From DATBFU01 sp035498405 (GTDB lineage: Bacteria > Acidobacteriota > Thermoanaerobaculia > UBA5066 > Gp7-AA6), in contig DATKAE010000003.1 of assembly GCA_035498405.1 (NCBI GenBank), positions 81,943-145,942 on the forward strand: DNA of 64,000 bases, written 5' to 3'. Positions 35,990 through 44,582 of the stretch are shown here, piece by piece. Positions within the stretch are counted from its first letter, which is position 1. Each line of letters begins with the position of its first letter. The translations under genes were made by a program, and so were the position numbers. Below the pieces are notes generated by a model, which was not told where the DNA came from, did no database searches, and saw only the letters and a program-made list of their open reading frames with translations.

Positions 35990-36979
35990 ATGGAGTTCCA
36001 ATACCACCCCGCTTCGGGCCGACAAACCGTTGCCGCAATCTCGCTCGGAGCCCGGGGAGAGCGGCTGTTGGTGTTCGCCGTCGCGGTCGCCGCCTTGCTC
36101 GCGATCTCTCTCTGGTGGACGGTTCCGGCCGTTCTCGCGCGCGCGTCGCGGGAGGCGGGCTCTCCGACAATCTCGGGGGAGCTCGCGGCCGCCCGCGCGG
36201 AGGAGGCGCGGACACGCCAGCTGGCCGCCCGGCTCGCGGGACGAGAGCTCGCTTGGGGAGACAAGCTTGCCAAGGTCGCATTTCTCTACGGCGTGGCTCC
36301 TTCGGGCTGGCCCCGGGTTCTCGATCCCGCTCGGGACACTCTTACCGGCTCCGACCTCGAGCGGCTGGCCCTCGGCCTGCCCCTGTATCTACGCGGCCTC
36401 GAAAAGGGATTGGAGCTTCTCGCGGCGAAGGAGCAGGAGGATCCGGGTCTGTCCCAGAGGACGCCATCGATCGTGCCGATCTCGGGGGCGGTCTACGAGC
36501 CCGCGGCGTTCTTCGGCCCGCGTGTCTCGCCCTGGACCGGCCAGGAGGAGTTCTTCTGCGGCCTCGATCTGGCGGCGCCGGAGGGCGCGACGGTGACGGC
36601 CCCGGCCGAGGGCCGCGTCGTGTTCACGGGCCGGGCTCGGCGCGAGATCGCGCCGAGGCTCTGGCAGTTCGGGAGTCTGGTGGTCCTGGTGCACGGCCCG
36701 GAAGCGGCCACCGTCTACGGACACCTCTCGCGAATCGAGGTGCGCCGCGGGGACCTCGTCCGGCGGGGCCAGAAGCTCGGCGCCGTGGGAAAGAGCGGCT
36801 GGGCCCTTTCCCCGAGGCTCCACTACGAGCTCTGGAAGCCCCAGGGAGGTGCGTGGCGTCCGACCGATCCGCGCTTCGCCATCCTCGATCAGAGACTCGA
36901 CGCGCCCTACCGGTCGCTCGGTCAGATGATCGCGACCTCCGCCCCCGGTCCGCCCGAGCGCCTGCCCGGCCTGCGTTAG
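35990..36979 (+). CDS. M23-family (LytM-like) protein lacking catalytic histidines
   Basis: 329 aa. Membrane anchor at about 25-46, a coiled-coil-prone Ala/Glu/Arg segment (62-90), then a LytM domain (about 165-300) recognisable from DLAAPEGATVTAPAEGRVVF, VYGHLSRIEVRRGDLVRRGQ and LHYELWKP. Compared with LytM: zinc ligand His of HxxxD is Phe189 (D193 kept); His245 (H260 equivalent) kept; first His of HxH is Arg276 and the second is His278. One of three zinc ligands and one catalytic His are missing, so it is probably inactive, like EnvC/NlpD, which activate amidases. Next to the O-antigen ligase-like gene. Confidence 0.85.
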   Translation: MEFQYHPASGRQTVAAISLGARGERLLVFAVAVAALLAISLWWTVPAVLARASREAGSPTISGELAAARAEEARTRQLAARLAGRELAWGDKLAKVAFLYGVAPSGWPRVLDPARDTLTGSDLERLALGLPLYLRGLEKGLELLAAKEQEDPGLSQRTPSIVPISGAVYEPAAFFGPRVSPWTGQEEFFCGLDLAAPEGATVTAPAEGRVVFTGRARREIAPRLWQFGSLVVLVHGPEAATVYGHLSRIEVRRGDLVRRGQKLGAVGKSGWALSPRLHYELWKPQGGAWRPTDPRFAILDQRLDAPYRSLGQMIATSAPGPPERLPGLR

Positions 36980-37018
36980 GGGAGCCCGGTCGCGCCTCGG
37001 GTCGGCGAGAGGGACCGC

Positions 37019-38194
37019 TCAGCCCGGGTAACGCCCGACGCGCTCGCGGTGAGCGGCCAGGCGACTCCGAACGTCCTCGAGGCGGTCGCCTCCCGTCACC
37101 TCGAGGACGGCGTCTGCCAGCACGAGAGCGAGCATGGCTTCGGCGATGACGCCGCAGGCGGGGACGGCGGCGACGTCGCTGCGCTCATAGGCGGAGCGGG
37201 CGGGCTCTCCCGTCTCCAAATCGATCGAGTCGAGCCCGCGCGCGAGCGTGGAGATCGGCTTCATGGTGACCACGACGATCAAGTCCTCGCCGTTGGTGAC
37301 GCCCGCCTCGAGCCCTCCGGCGCGGTTGGTCCGCCGGCGCAGGCGCCCGTCCGGCCCTTTCTCGATCTCGTCGTGGGCGTGGGAGCCCGGTCCGCGCGCG
37401 GCCTCGACGGCGCTGCCGAACTCCACCGCCTTCACGGCAGGCACCGAGAGGAGGGCCTGGCCGATCCGACCGTCGAGCTTGCGATCCCAGGAAGCAAAGG
37501 AGCCCAGGCCGGCGGGTACACCCCGCGCTCCCACGAGAATCGTTCCGCCGAGCGTCTCGCCTTGCTGGCGGGCGCTGTCGACCTCGTCGACCATCTGCTT
37601 CTCGATCTGCGGGTCCAACGCGCGCAGCGGAGAGTCCTCGGCAACGCGCTCGAGCGATGAAAAAGCGCGAGGCGAGGCCGTATCCGCGGCCGATCCCACC
37701 GAAAGCACGCCGCTCTTCACGTCGATGCCACACTGGCGCAGCAGCAGCTTGCACACAGCCCCGGCGGCGACGCGCGCCGCGGACTCGCGCGCCGAGGCGC
37801 GCTCGAGAGCGTCGCGAAGATCCCGGGCGCCGTACTTCATTCCGCCGGCCAGGTCCGCGTGTCCCGGGCGGGGCTTGGTGACGCGCTTGTCGGCCGCCGC
37901 CTCGGCGTCCACGCCGAAGGGCGCCATGACACTTTCCCAGTTCGCGTAGTCGCGGTTACCGATGCCGATCGCGATCGGCGAGCCGAGGGTTAATCCTCCC
38001 CGGACACCCCCCTCGAAGACGGCTTCGTCTTTTTCGATTCGCATTCGGCCGCCCCGGCCGTAGCCGTGCTGTCGCCGCGCGAGCTCGTCGTTGACGAACT
38101 CCGGTTCGACGCGAAGGCCCGCCGGAATCCCCTCCAGGATCGCCGTCAGGCGGGGCCCGTGCGACTCCCCGGCCGTCGTGAGCTTGAGCGCCAC
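37019..38194 (-). CDS. aroC: Chorismate synthase
   Basis: Last step of the shikimate pathway; reduced-FMN-dependent elimination of EPSP to chorismate. 391 aa. Motifs: TTAGESHGP at the N-terminus, RRQHGYGRGGRM, KPRPGHADLAGGMKYG, RASARESAARVAAGA. All three standard chorismate synthase signatures are recognisable. GTG 38194 is preceded by a TAGACT box whose CTAG belongs to the adjacent MITE-like element. Confidence 0.96.
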   Translation of the reverse strand: MALKLTTAGESHGPRLTAILEGIPAGLRVEPEFVNDELARRQHGYGRGGRMRIEKDEAVFEGGVRGGLTLGSPIAIGIGNRDYANWESVMAPFGVDAEAAADKRVTKPRPGHADLAGGMKYGARDLRDALERASARESAARVAAGAVCKLLLRQCGIDVKSGVLSVGSAADTASPRAFSSLERVAEDSPLRALDPQIEKQMVDEVDSARQQGETLGGTILVGARGVPAGLGSFASWDRKLDGRIGQALLSVPAVKAVEFGSAVEAARGPGSHAHDEIEKGPDGRLRRRTNRAGGLEAGVTNGEDLIVVVTMKPISTLARGLDSIDLETGEPARSAYERSDVAAVPACGVIAEAMLALVLADAVLEVTGGDRLEDVRSRLAAHRERVGRYPG

Positions 38195-38200
38195 GTGCGG

Positions 38201-38206
38201 AGTCTA
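38201..38206 (-). promoter_or_regulatory. -10 box (TAGACT) of aroC formed with the MITE end
   Basis: On the minus strand CTAGACT: CTAG is the end of the MITE-like element, and TAGACT ends 6 nt before the aroC GTG. No Shine-Dalgarno. Confidence 0.5.
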
Positions 38207-38355
38207 GCCCGCATTATTCAGGAACGACTCCGGCCGCCGCTCCGATCGCGGACACGCTGCACTTGGACGCGATGACGAACAAGCGCTGCAGAACCGTTTC
38301 GGCCCAGTCACTTGCTCGTGTTTCGGCCGGGTGTCCGTGAATAGTCCCGGGCTGG
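38204..38355. mobile_element. MITE-like element, copy 2 (152 bp)
   Basis: Same element and same orientation as 19351-19500: left end CTAGCCCGCATTATTCA, shared block GAACGACTCCGGCCGCCGCT, shared CAGAACCGTTTCGGCCCAGT and TTGCTCGTGTTTCGGCCG, right end TGAATAGTCCCGGGCTGG, where the terminal repeat has decayed (CTGG instead of CTAG). Middle part (about 38245-38285) differs most. Remaining sequence to the anti-sigma stop (38356-38438) shows nothing else. Confidence 0.82.
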
Positions 38356-38438
38356 CGCCGGCCACCGCTCTACCGAGGGCGTTGCCGCTTCCAGATTCCT
38401 CGGGCCTTCGCCCTCGGACTGACCGCGCCGGGCGGCGC

Positions 38439-38828
38439 TCAGTCGGGCAGGAGTCCTTCGAGGGCTGCGGGTGTGGCGAGGCTGGCCTCGATCTCCTCGT
38501 TTCCGGAGGTCGCGGCGGGGCGGCCTCGGGAGCTGACGCCAGCCGCGAAGAAGAAGAGCAGGACCGCCGCCGCGGCAAGGAGGAGTCGCATCCGGTGCCG
38601 GCGGAGCCCATCGGTTCGAACTGCTTCCCGCACGCGCGCCACGAAACGCTCGTCGGGCGGCGCGGCGCCGGCGTCGGCGGGGCCGTCCTCCTTCAACGCG
38701 TCCCACGCGGTCGCGAGTCGAACCCGCCCGCGGCAGTCCGCGCAGAGGAACAGGTGACGCTCGAGCTCCTCTCCACTGAGCCCGTCGCACCGAGCATGGC
38801 GTTGGTTGCGATTCTCCATCCAGGTCAT
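38439..38828 (-). CDS. Zinc-finger anti-sigma factor
   Basis: 129 aa. H-x3-C-x2-C motif (HLFLCADC) with Cys14 forms the ZAS-type zinc site; one membrane helix at about 81-99; short C-terminal periplasmic tail. Overlaps the ECF sigma gene by ATGA, the usual coupled pair. A Spy-like gene precedes the sigma gene, so the trio may form a periplasmic sensor - anti-sigma - sigma relay. Confidence 0.84.
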   Translation of the reverse strand: MTWMENRNQRHARCDGLSGEELERHLFLCADCRGRVRLATAWDALKEDGPADAGAAPPDERFVARVREAVRTDGLRRHRMRLLLAAAAVLLFFFAAGVSSRGRPAATSGNEEIEASLATPAALEGLLPD

Positions 38829-39397
38829 GATCTCGACTCCTTGAAGCGCGCCCGAAGTTTTCGACGCGCGCGGTGTACCCGAACCCGCACGCCGGTGACC
38901 GTGATACCAAGGCGCCGAGCGATGGCCTCGTCGCCCACTCCCTCGAGCTCCCGGACGAGCAAGATTTCGCGGTCCAGGGGCGACAGGGCCGCCAGGGCCC
39001 GACGGAGCAAATCGAGGTCCTCCTGCCGCTTTTCGCCGCCGCCGCGCGCCGGCCGGTCCAAGACCGGAGTCTCGGGGCGTTTCCGGCGCACGATGTCGAT
39101 CGCCGCGTTCACGGCGATCGTTCGCACCCAGGCGGTGAAGGACGAACGCTGCTCGTAGCGCGACAGCGCGCGGTAGGCTCGGAGGAACGCCTCCTGGGCG
39201 GCGTCTTCCGCGAGCGCCGGATCTCCGGTAATTCGGCGCGCGGCCGCGATCGCGGTGGGGGCCGCGGCCCGAACGAGGGAGGCGAAGGCGTCCTCGTCAC
39301 CCTGGCGAGCCCGCTCGACGAGTGAGGCTTCCTCTGCCGCGGTCGCCGCGGCGGAGGAGCCGCCGGGGACGCCGCCCCCCGGGACCGGCGCGCGCAT
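38825..39397 (-). CDS. ECF-type RNA polymerase sigma factor
   Basis: 190 aa. Region 2 (ARQGDEDAFASLV, AEDAAQEAFLRAYRAL, FTAWVRTIAVNAAIDIVRR) and region 4 (LSPLDREILLVRELEGVGDEAIARRL, TVTGVRVRVHRAR) are clear. Begins 3 bp after the stop of the Spy-like gene and overlaps the anti-sigma gene. Different subgroup from the sigma at 9.8 kb. Target promoters are unknown; if autoregulated, an ECF promoter should lie in 39908-40064. Confidence 0.93.
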   Translation of the reverse strand: MRAPVPGGGVPGGSSAAATAAEEASLVERARQGDEDAFASLVRAAAPTAIAAARRITGDPALAEDAAQEAFLRAYRALSRYEQRSSFTAWVRTIAVNAAIDIVRRKRPETPVLDRPARGGGEKRQEDLDLLRRALAALSPLDREILLVRELEGVGDEAIARRLGITVTGVRVRVHRARRKLRARFKESRS

Positions 39398-39400
39398 CCT

Positions 39401-39907
39401 TCAGGGCTCCTCGCCGTTCAAGAAGTTCTGGAAGGCCTTCGCCGATCGGTCCCCTCGGGCTTGCATGCGCTGCCGGAGCTCTCCGACTTTCTGCTTCTGC
39501 TCGGCCGTCAGGATCGGGAAGACCTCCGCCCGGAGGTGCGCGTACAGGACGGCACCGTTGGCCTCGACGCGCGAGAGGTCCGCCGCGCGGGTGCGGATCG
39601 CCGTCTCATCGATGGGATCGGCCAGGATCGCGTCGTGCAGCGCTCGGCGGGCGTCGAGCCCGGCCTTCATCTGGTCCTGGATCTCGGTCGCGCGCGTCTT
39701 CAGGATCGCGCGGATCTGCGTCTTCTGGTCGTCGGTCAGGTCGAGCGCGCGGGCGATCCTCGCGAAAGCGGGCCGACCGAAAGGCGACCCGGCGCCGGCG
39801 GCCGGCACGGCGCCCGCGGCGAGCCTTCCCGCGAAGAGACCTCCCAAGGCGACGGCCCCCGCCCCCGCCAGAACGAGAACGGAACGCCGGATGTTGCGGA
39901 TGCTCAT
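39401..39907 (-). CDS. Spy/CpxP/CnrX-like periplasmic protein (LTxxQ family)
   Basis: 168 aa from ATG 39907 (ribosome-binding AGGTGA 6 nt upstream); a longer frame upstream to 40108 is rejected because the signal/anchor helix (about 9-33, SVLVLAGAGAVALGGLFAG) would be internal. Helical body with two family motifs: L-T-D-D-Q (LDLTDDQKTQI) and L-T-A-E-Q-K-Q-K-V. Spy-like proteins are envelope chaperones; CnrX, of the same fold, is the metal sensor that works with an anti-sigma and ECF sigma. First gene of a three-gene minus-strand operon with exactly such partners. Confidence 0.83.
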   Translation of the reverse strand: MSIRNIRRSVLVLAGAGAVALGGLFAGRLAAGAVPAAGAGSPFGRPAFARIARALDLTDDQKTQIRAILKTRATEIQDQMKAGLDARRALHDAILADPIDETAIRTRAADLSRVEANGAVLYAHLRAEVFPILTAEQKQKVGELRQRMQARGDRSAKAFQNFLNGEEP

Positions 39908-40052
39908 GATGTTCACCTCGATTGACTCCTTGTGGACACCCATTAGAACGCTTTTCCCCGCGGAAAGATTACGGCCGGGCGCAGCCTCCCGCAATCGCGC
40001 TTCCCGCGCCCGCGCTCGGCCGGAAGCAATCCGCGGGCCGGCGGAGAGGCCG

Positions 40053-40058
40053 TAGACT
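40053..40058 (+). promoter_or_regulatory. -10 box (TAGACT) before the UvrD-type helicase gene
   Basis: TAGACT ends 6 nt before GTG 40065. The region 39908-40052 between the divergent genes holds no other clear signal. Confidence 0.5.
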
Positions 40059-40064
40059 GCCCGT

Positions 40065-42101
40065 GTGGAGCGCAAGTACGTCCTTCGCAAGCCCGTGGGC
40101 CTGCGCACCTATCGGGTCGATTACGACCGGGAGTTAAACGAGGAGCAGCGTGAGGTCGTGCTCGCTTCGGGCGGGCCGATCCTGGTCATCGCCGGGGCGG
40201 GGTCGGGAAAGACCCGCACGCTCGTCTACCGGGTCGCGCGGCGGATCGAGTCGGGTGTCGATCCGTCGCGAATCCTCCTGTTGACCTTCACGAACAAGGC
40301 GGCTCGCGAGATGCTGCGCCGGGTCGAGGCCCTGCTCACCGTCGACACTCGCCGGCTGATGGGCGGGACCTTTCATTCCGTCGGCAGTCGGTTGCTGCGC
40401 CGGTTCGGCTCGCGAGTGGGCATCGGGGCGAACTTCACCATCCTGGACCCCGAGGACTGTCGCGAGATGCTCGACGCCTCGATCTCGGACCGGAAGATCC
40501 CGGTGACGGAGAAGCGCTTTCCGCGGGGGGACGTTCTGCTGGATCTCTATTCGTTCACGATCAATACCAGCCGTCCGTTCGCGGAAGTGCTCGCGGACCG
40601 CGCACCGCACTTTCTGGCGTGGGAGGAAGAAATCGTTCGCGTCTTTCAACGGTACCGGGAACGCAAGCGGGCCGCCAACGCCTGCGATTACGACGATCTG
40701 CTGCTCTCCTGGAAGCGGCTGCTCGAGGAGAGCCCGGAGACCGCGGCGGCGCTGGCCGCGTCCTACGACGAGATCCTGGTCGACGAGTACCAGGACACCA
40801 ATCGCCTGCAGGGAGAGATCGTGGACGGCATGGGGCGCGTCAAGCGCAACGTGACGGTGGTGGGCGACGACGCCCAGGCGATCTACTCCTTTCGCGGCGC
40901 CTCCTTCGAGAACATTCTCGGCTTCCCGCAGCGTTATCCGGACGCCCGAACCTTCCGCCTGACGCGCAATTACCGCTCGACACCCGAGATCCTGGCGCTC
41001 GCCAACGCTTCGATCGCCCACAACGAGCGTCAGTTCGAGAAGGAGCTGCGCGCCTCGCGGGGGAGCGGTGCCGTCCCCGCCGTCGTGCCGCTGCCCGACA
41101 TCCCGGACCAGGCGCGCTTCGTCGCTCAGCGGGTGCTCGAATGGCACGACGAGGGGGAGAAGCTCTCGGATCTCGCGGTGCTCTACCGCGCGCATTACCA
41201 GGCTCTGGAACTCCAGATCGAGCTGACCCGCCGGGGGATCCCGTACGAGATCCGGTCCGGCATGAGGTTCTTCGAACAGCGTCACGTCAAGGACGTGCTC
41301 GCGTTCCTGCGTTTGGTGGTCAACCCGAAGGATGAGCTCTCCTGGAAGCGGGCGCTCAAGGTCTTCCCGCGGGTGGGCGAGCGGTCCGCGGCCGCGGTGT
41401 GGGAGTCGATTGGGACGCGGGCCGATCCCCTGGAGGCCTTTCGCGAGCGAGGGTCGCGCGGGATCGAGCTGCCGCGGGGCACCTCCGGGGCGGTCGAGGC
41501 CTTCCGGACCCTTCTGTCCCGCCTCGACTCTCCGGCGTTGCGCTCTTCTCCGGCCGACGCCATCCGCGCGGTCGTGGAGGATGTCTACCGCGACTTCGCG
41601 CGCGCCAAGTTCCCCAATGGCGAGGCGCGTCTGGACGACCTGGAGCAGTTCGCCCAGTTCGCGCAGGCCTACGACTCGCTGCGTTCCTTCCTGGAGGAAG
41701 TCACGCTGTTCAACGAGCTCTCGGGCGAGGACGTCGTCGCCGGAGAGAACGAGGACGACCGCGTCGTGTTGTCCTCCGTGCACCAGGCGAAGGGGCTGGA
41801 GTGGAGCCGGGTGATCGTGATGGGCCTGTCGGAGGGACGGTTCCCCAGCTACCGTTCGGCGGCGACGGAGGAGGGTCTCGAGGAGGAGCGGCGTCTCTTC
41901 TACGTGGCGGTCACGCGGGCGAAGAACGAGGTGGCCCTCGTCTATCCGATGCTGGCGCGGGACCGGTACGGCGTCGACGTGATTCTGGAGCCCTCGCGCT
42001 TCGTGACCGAGCTGCCGGAGGAGGTCTACGAGCGCTGGGCCGTCGAGTTGGAGCCCGTGGCGGAGGAGGCGCCTGCCCCGACCGACGAGCCCGTGAACTG
42101 A
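40065..42101 (+). CDS. UvrD/PcrA/Rep-family superfamily 1A DNA helicase
   Basis: 3'-5' DNA helicase, 678 aa. Motif I G-A-G-S-G-K-T; Ia TFTNKAAREM; II D-E-Y-Q-D-T-N; III GDDAQAIYSFRGA; IV NYRST; V VHQAKGLEWSRV; VI ERRLFYVAVTRA. The ending after motif VI is short. It begins with an N-terminal 25-residue lead before LNEEQREVVLA. The pcrA-type tail (Tudor domain) is absent, so it is best called a UvrD/Rep-type helicase. Followed after 160 bp by an FHA gene. Confidence 0.93.
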   Translation: MERKYVLRKPVGLRTYRVDYDRELNEEQREVVLASGGPILVIAGAGSGKTRTLVYRVARRIESGVDPSRILLLTFTNKAAREMLRRVEALLTVDTRRLMGGTFHSVGSRLLRRFGSRVGIGANFTILDPEDCREMLDASISDRKIPVTEKRFPRGDVLLDLYSFTINTSRPFAEVLADRAPHFLAWEEEIVRVFQRYRERKRAANACDYDDLLLSWKRLLEESPETAAALAASYDEILVDEYQDTNRLQGEIVDGMGRVKRNVTVVGDDAQAIYSFRGASFENILGFPQRYPDARTFRLTRNYRSTPEILALANASIAHNERQFEKELRASRGSGAVPAVVPLPDIPDQARFVAQRVLEWHDEGEKLSDLAVLYRAHYQALELQIELTRRGIPYEIRSGMRFFEQRHVKDVLAFLRLVVNPKDELSWKRALKVFPRVGERSAAAVWESIGTRADPLEAFRERGSRGIELPRGTSGAVEAFRTLLSRLDSPALRSSPADAIRAVVEDVYRDFARAKFPNGEARLDDLEQFAQFAQAYDSLRSFLEEVTLFNELSGEDVVAGENEDDRVVLSSVHQAKGLEWSRVIVMGLSEGRFPSYRSAATEEGLEEERRLFYVAVTRAKNEVALVYPMLARDRYGVDVILEPSRFVTELPEEVYERWAVELEPVAEEAPAPTDEPVN

Positions 42102-42261
42102 CCGAAAACGCCGAGGTGCGGGCGGACGCGGCCGCCGCGGCGACGTTCGCGAGGCCCCATCGGCGTCCTGTTGTGCGACAATTTGACCAGCTCAGAAGAC
42201 GCCCCGAGGAAGAAAAGGAGCCCGCAACCGCGTTTTCGGTCATGAACAGGGAGTGCCCGCG

Positions 42262-42786
42262 GTGAACGACGATCTCTTCTCCGCGATCTGTCGCGAGGCC
42301 CTCGAATCGCGCCAGCGGGACGTCATGACGTTCGTGGACAACGGCATGACGGGGATGTCCTCCCGCCTGGAAAAGACCCTGCTGCGCTTGAGCTCGGGCC
42401 ACTACCTGCTCGGGCTCGGCCCGTACAACGCCGGGCTCGTCAAACTCGATTTCGAGGAGCTGCTGCTCGGTCGCGAGGTGCCGGAGTTCATTGGCGTCGG
42501 AATGCCCGTCTCCGGCTTCCGCGTCTCCTCTCCCGACGCGTTCCTGAACACGGAAGTCTCGCGCCTCCATGCCAAGGTCGTGCGGCACCGCCCGCCGGCC
42601 GGAACGGAGTACCGCCTCGTCGACATGCACTCGACCTGCGGCACCTACTTGAACGGCGAAGCCATTCCGGTGCCGGATGAGTTGGCAGGGATCTCGGAGG
42701 AGGACGTGGCCGCGCCGCTGCGCTCGGGCGACTTCTTCTCGCTCGGCCCGTCGGCGGTCAATCTTTTTCTTTTCTTCCAGAAGTGA
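42262..42786 (+). CDS. FHA-domain protein
   Basis: 174 aa. N-terminal helical region (about 1-50), then an FHA-type beta-sandwich: GR in LLLGREV, S-R-L-H-A-K-V, LVDMHSTCGTYLNGEAI, LRSGDFFSLG. The Asn of the usual S-T-N-G-T loop, which contacts phosphothreonine partners, is Cys here. GTG 42262 is chosen because AGGGAG (42248-42253) lies 8 nt upstream; GTG 42253 in the same frame would overlap it. Stop overlaps the GTG of the glycosyltransferase-like gene. Partner kinase unknown. Confidence 0.75.
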   Translation: MNDDLFSAICREALESRQRDVMTFVDNGMTGMSSRLEKTLLRLSSGHYLLGLGPYNAGLVKLDFEELLLGREVPEFIGVGMPVSGFRVSSPDAFLNTEVSRLHAKVVRHRPPAGTEYRLVDMHSTCGTYLNGEAIPVPDELAGISEEDVAAPLRSGDFFSLGPSAVNLFLFFQK

Positions 42787-44582
42787 GGCCGATGCGGGCT
42801 CGCCTGAGCGCGAGAGCCCGCGCGGCCATTCTCCTCGGAACGGGCGCCTCCTTTGTCGCCGGCGTCTGGCTGGCGCGAGCGATCCGGCCGGCGCTCCTGC
42901 TCGACCCCGAGCCCTCGTGGTCTCTGGCGCGACTCGTCCTGTCTTTGGCCGCGGTCGCCTGCGCCGCGGGAGCGGCGGCACTCGTCGCGGGAGCGATCTT
43001 CTGCTGGAGTGGCAGCCGCGCGTTCGAGCACTCGATCGAGCCCCTGCCGTTCTCGCGCCGCACGCTCGCCGTCCTGGGTGTGGCGGCCGCGCTCTTCGGC
43101 GCGGCGGTGCGCCTCCTCTGGATCGAGAGGCTGCCGTGGCCGCTCTGGATCGACGACCTTTCTCTTCTCGGACCGACCCAGGCTCTTTCCGGTCGCTGGC
43201 GCGATTTCGCCGATCCCGTTCGAGCGGCCCCCTACGGAGTGCCCCATCCGTTCGGGACGGTGGGCGTCGTCTATCTCGAGCTCTGGCGGCTGTCCCTGAG
43301 GCTCTGGGGCGTAACCGTCTTCGGCGTGCGATTCCCCTCGCTTGCGGGAGGCGTGCTGTCGCTCGCGACGGCGCCCCTCTTGGCCCGCAGCTTGATTCCT
43401 CGGGGCGGAGCAATGACGACGGCGTTGGTGCTTGCGGGGCTGCGCTGGAGCGTGATCCTTTCCCGCTGGGGCTGGCAGGCCGTCGTGCTCGCTCCCATTC
43501 TGGATGTCTCGACGATCCTTCTGCTTCGCGCGCGCCGGCGGGGGAGCCTGGCGCCCGCCGTCCTCGGCGGGCTCGTCGCGGGATTTGGGGCGCACGTGTA
43601 TCTGGCCGCCTGGATCGGGGCTTGCGCCCTGGTCCTCTTTGCCCTCTGGCCTACCGAAGGCAAGCCCGCCGGGCCGGCCCGCCTCCGGTTGGGAGCGGCG
43701 TTTGCCTCGGGATTTGCCCTCTTGGCTTTTCCCCTGGTTCTTTCGGCCCGCGAGGGTTCGCTTCCGTACTTTCTCCGCGTGGGCGACCACAATGTCGTGA
43801 TCGAAGCGCGCCGGGCGGGCAACGCCTGGCCGATCTTGGCCGTCGCGGCCGACGCGCTTGCCGTCCCCTGGCTTGCCGCCGACCCATCGGCCCGCCAGGA
43901 CATCCCGGGTCGGGCGCGTCTGCCCTGGATTCTGGCGGTTCCCTTGACCGCGGTTTTCGCGAGGGCCTGGCTCTTCCCGCGCGACGAGCTCTCCGCCTGG
44001 CTTCTGGCGCATGCCGCCGCTGCGTTCGCTGCGGCCGTGTCGGCCGGCCAGGCGACGCACCCCAATGGTTATCGATACGGCTACTTGACGAGCGTGACGG
44101 CCGTCGCCGTGTCGGCCGGCGTACTCTGGCTGCTGGGTTTCACCAGCCGCGCTGGCCGGCGTTCTTGGGCGCTTGCGTCCATCGGGCTTCTGGCGGTCGG
44201 GTCGCTGACGGGCGCCCGAGACGCGCTGCAGAACTGGGCCGATCGCCGCGAGACCTTCGATGCCTTCTATGGCGAGGACACGTTGCTCGGCAGAGCCGCA
44301 GCCCGCTGGGAGCGCTTCGGCTCGGTCGCGGTCGCGCCCGACTTGGGCTTCGACCCGCGCTCCTACTCGAGCATCACAATCGACGTCGTGCGCCGCGAGC
44401 GCCTGGACCCCGACGCCCGCGACCGCGAGCGGCGGTTCGGTGATCCGGCGTCCAACGAGCGCGCCTTCCGAGTGGTCGCCCCGGACCGACCGCCCCTCGG
44501 CGGAGAGAGAGCGGTCGAGCGGGTGCGAGACGGATGGGGACGCGAGCGAGCGGTCGTTTACGGGCGCAGGGGGATCGGCTAG
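42783..44582 (+). CDS. GT39/PMT-like membrane glycosyltransferase, paralogue A
   Basis: 599 aa with about 11-12 membrane helices. The first large loop carries LWIDDLSLLGP, the acidic D-D pair seen in ArnT/PMT-type (GT-C) transferases. C-terminal 120 residues are soluble. It is a clear paralogue of 45200-47005: shared stretches include LARAIRP, RWG-W-rich LSRWGWQ, HVYLAAWIGA and the ending VERVRDGWGRERAVVY. Donor lipid and acceptor unknown. GTG 42783 overlaps the FHA stop; ATG 42792 is an alternative. Its TAG stop shares the palindrome CTAG with the convergent gene's TAG. Confidence 0.75.
   Translation: MRPMRARLSARARAAILLGTGASFVAGVWLARAIRPALLLDPEPSWSLARLVLSLAAVACAAGAAALVAGAIFCWSGSRAFEHSIEPLPFSRRTLAVLGVAAALFGAAVRLLWIERLPWPLWIDDLSLLGPTQALSGRWRDFADPVRAAPYGVPHPFGTVGVVYLELWRLSLRLWGVTVFGVRFPSLAGGVLSLATAPLLARSLIPRGGAMTTALVLAGLRWSVILSRWGWQAVVLAPILDVSTILLLRARRRGSLAPAVLGGLVAGFGAHVYLAAWIGACALVLFALWPTEGKPAGPARLRLGAAFASGFALLAFPLVLSAREGSLPYFLRVGDHNVVIEARRAGNAWPILAVAADALAVPWLAADPSARQDIPGRARLPWILAVPLTAVFARAWLFPRDELSAWLLAHAAAAFAAAVSAGQATHPNGYRYGYLTSVTAVAVSAGVLWLLGFTSRAGRRSWALASIGLLAVGSLTGARDALQNWADRRETFDAFYGEDTLLGRAAARWERFGSVAVAPDLGFDPRSYSSITIDVVRRERLDPDARDRERRFGDPASNERAFRVVAPDRPPLGGERAVERVRDGWGRERAVVYGRRGIG

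Noticed and set aside
36980..37018. Gap between the convergent M23-like and aroC genes as a terminator
   Set aside because: No stable stem-loop with loop and T-run could be drawn.
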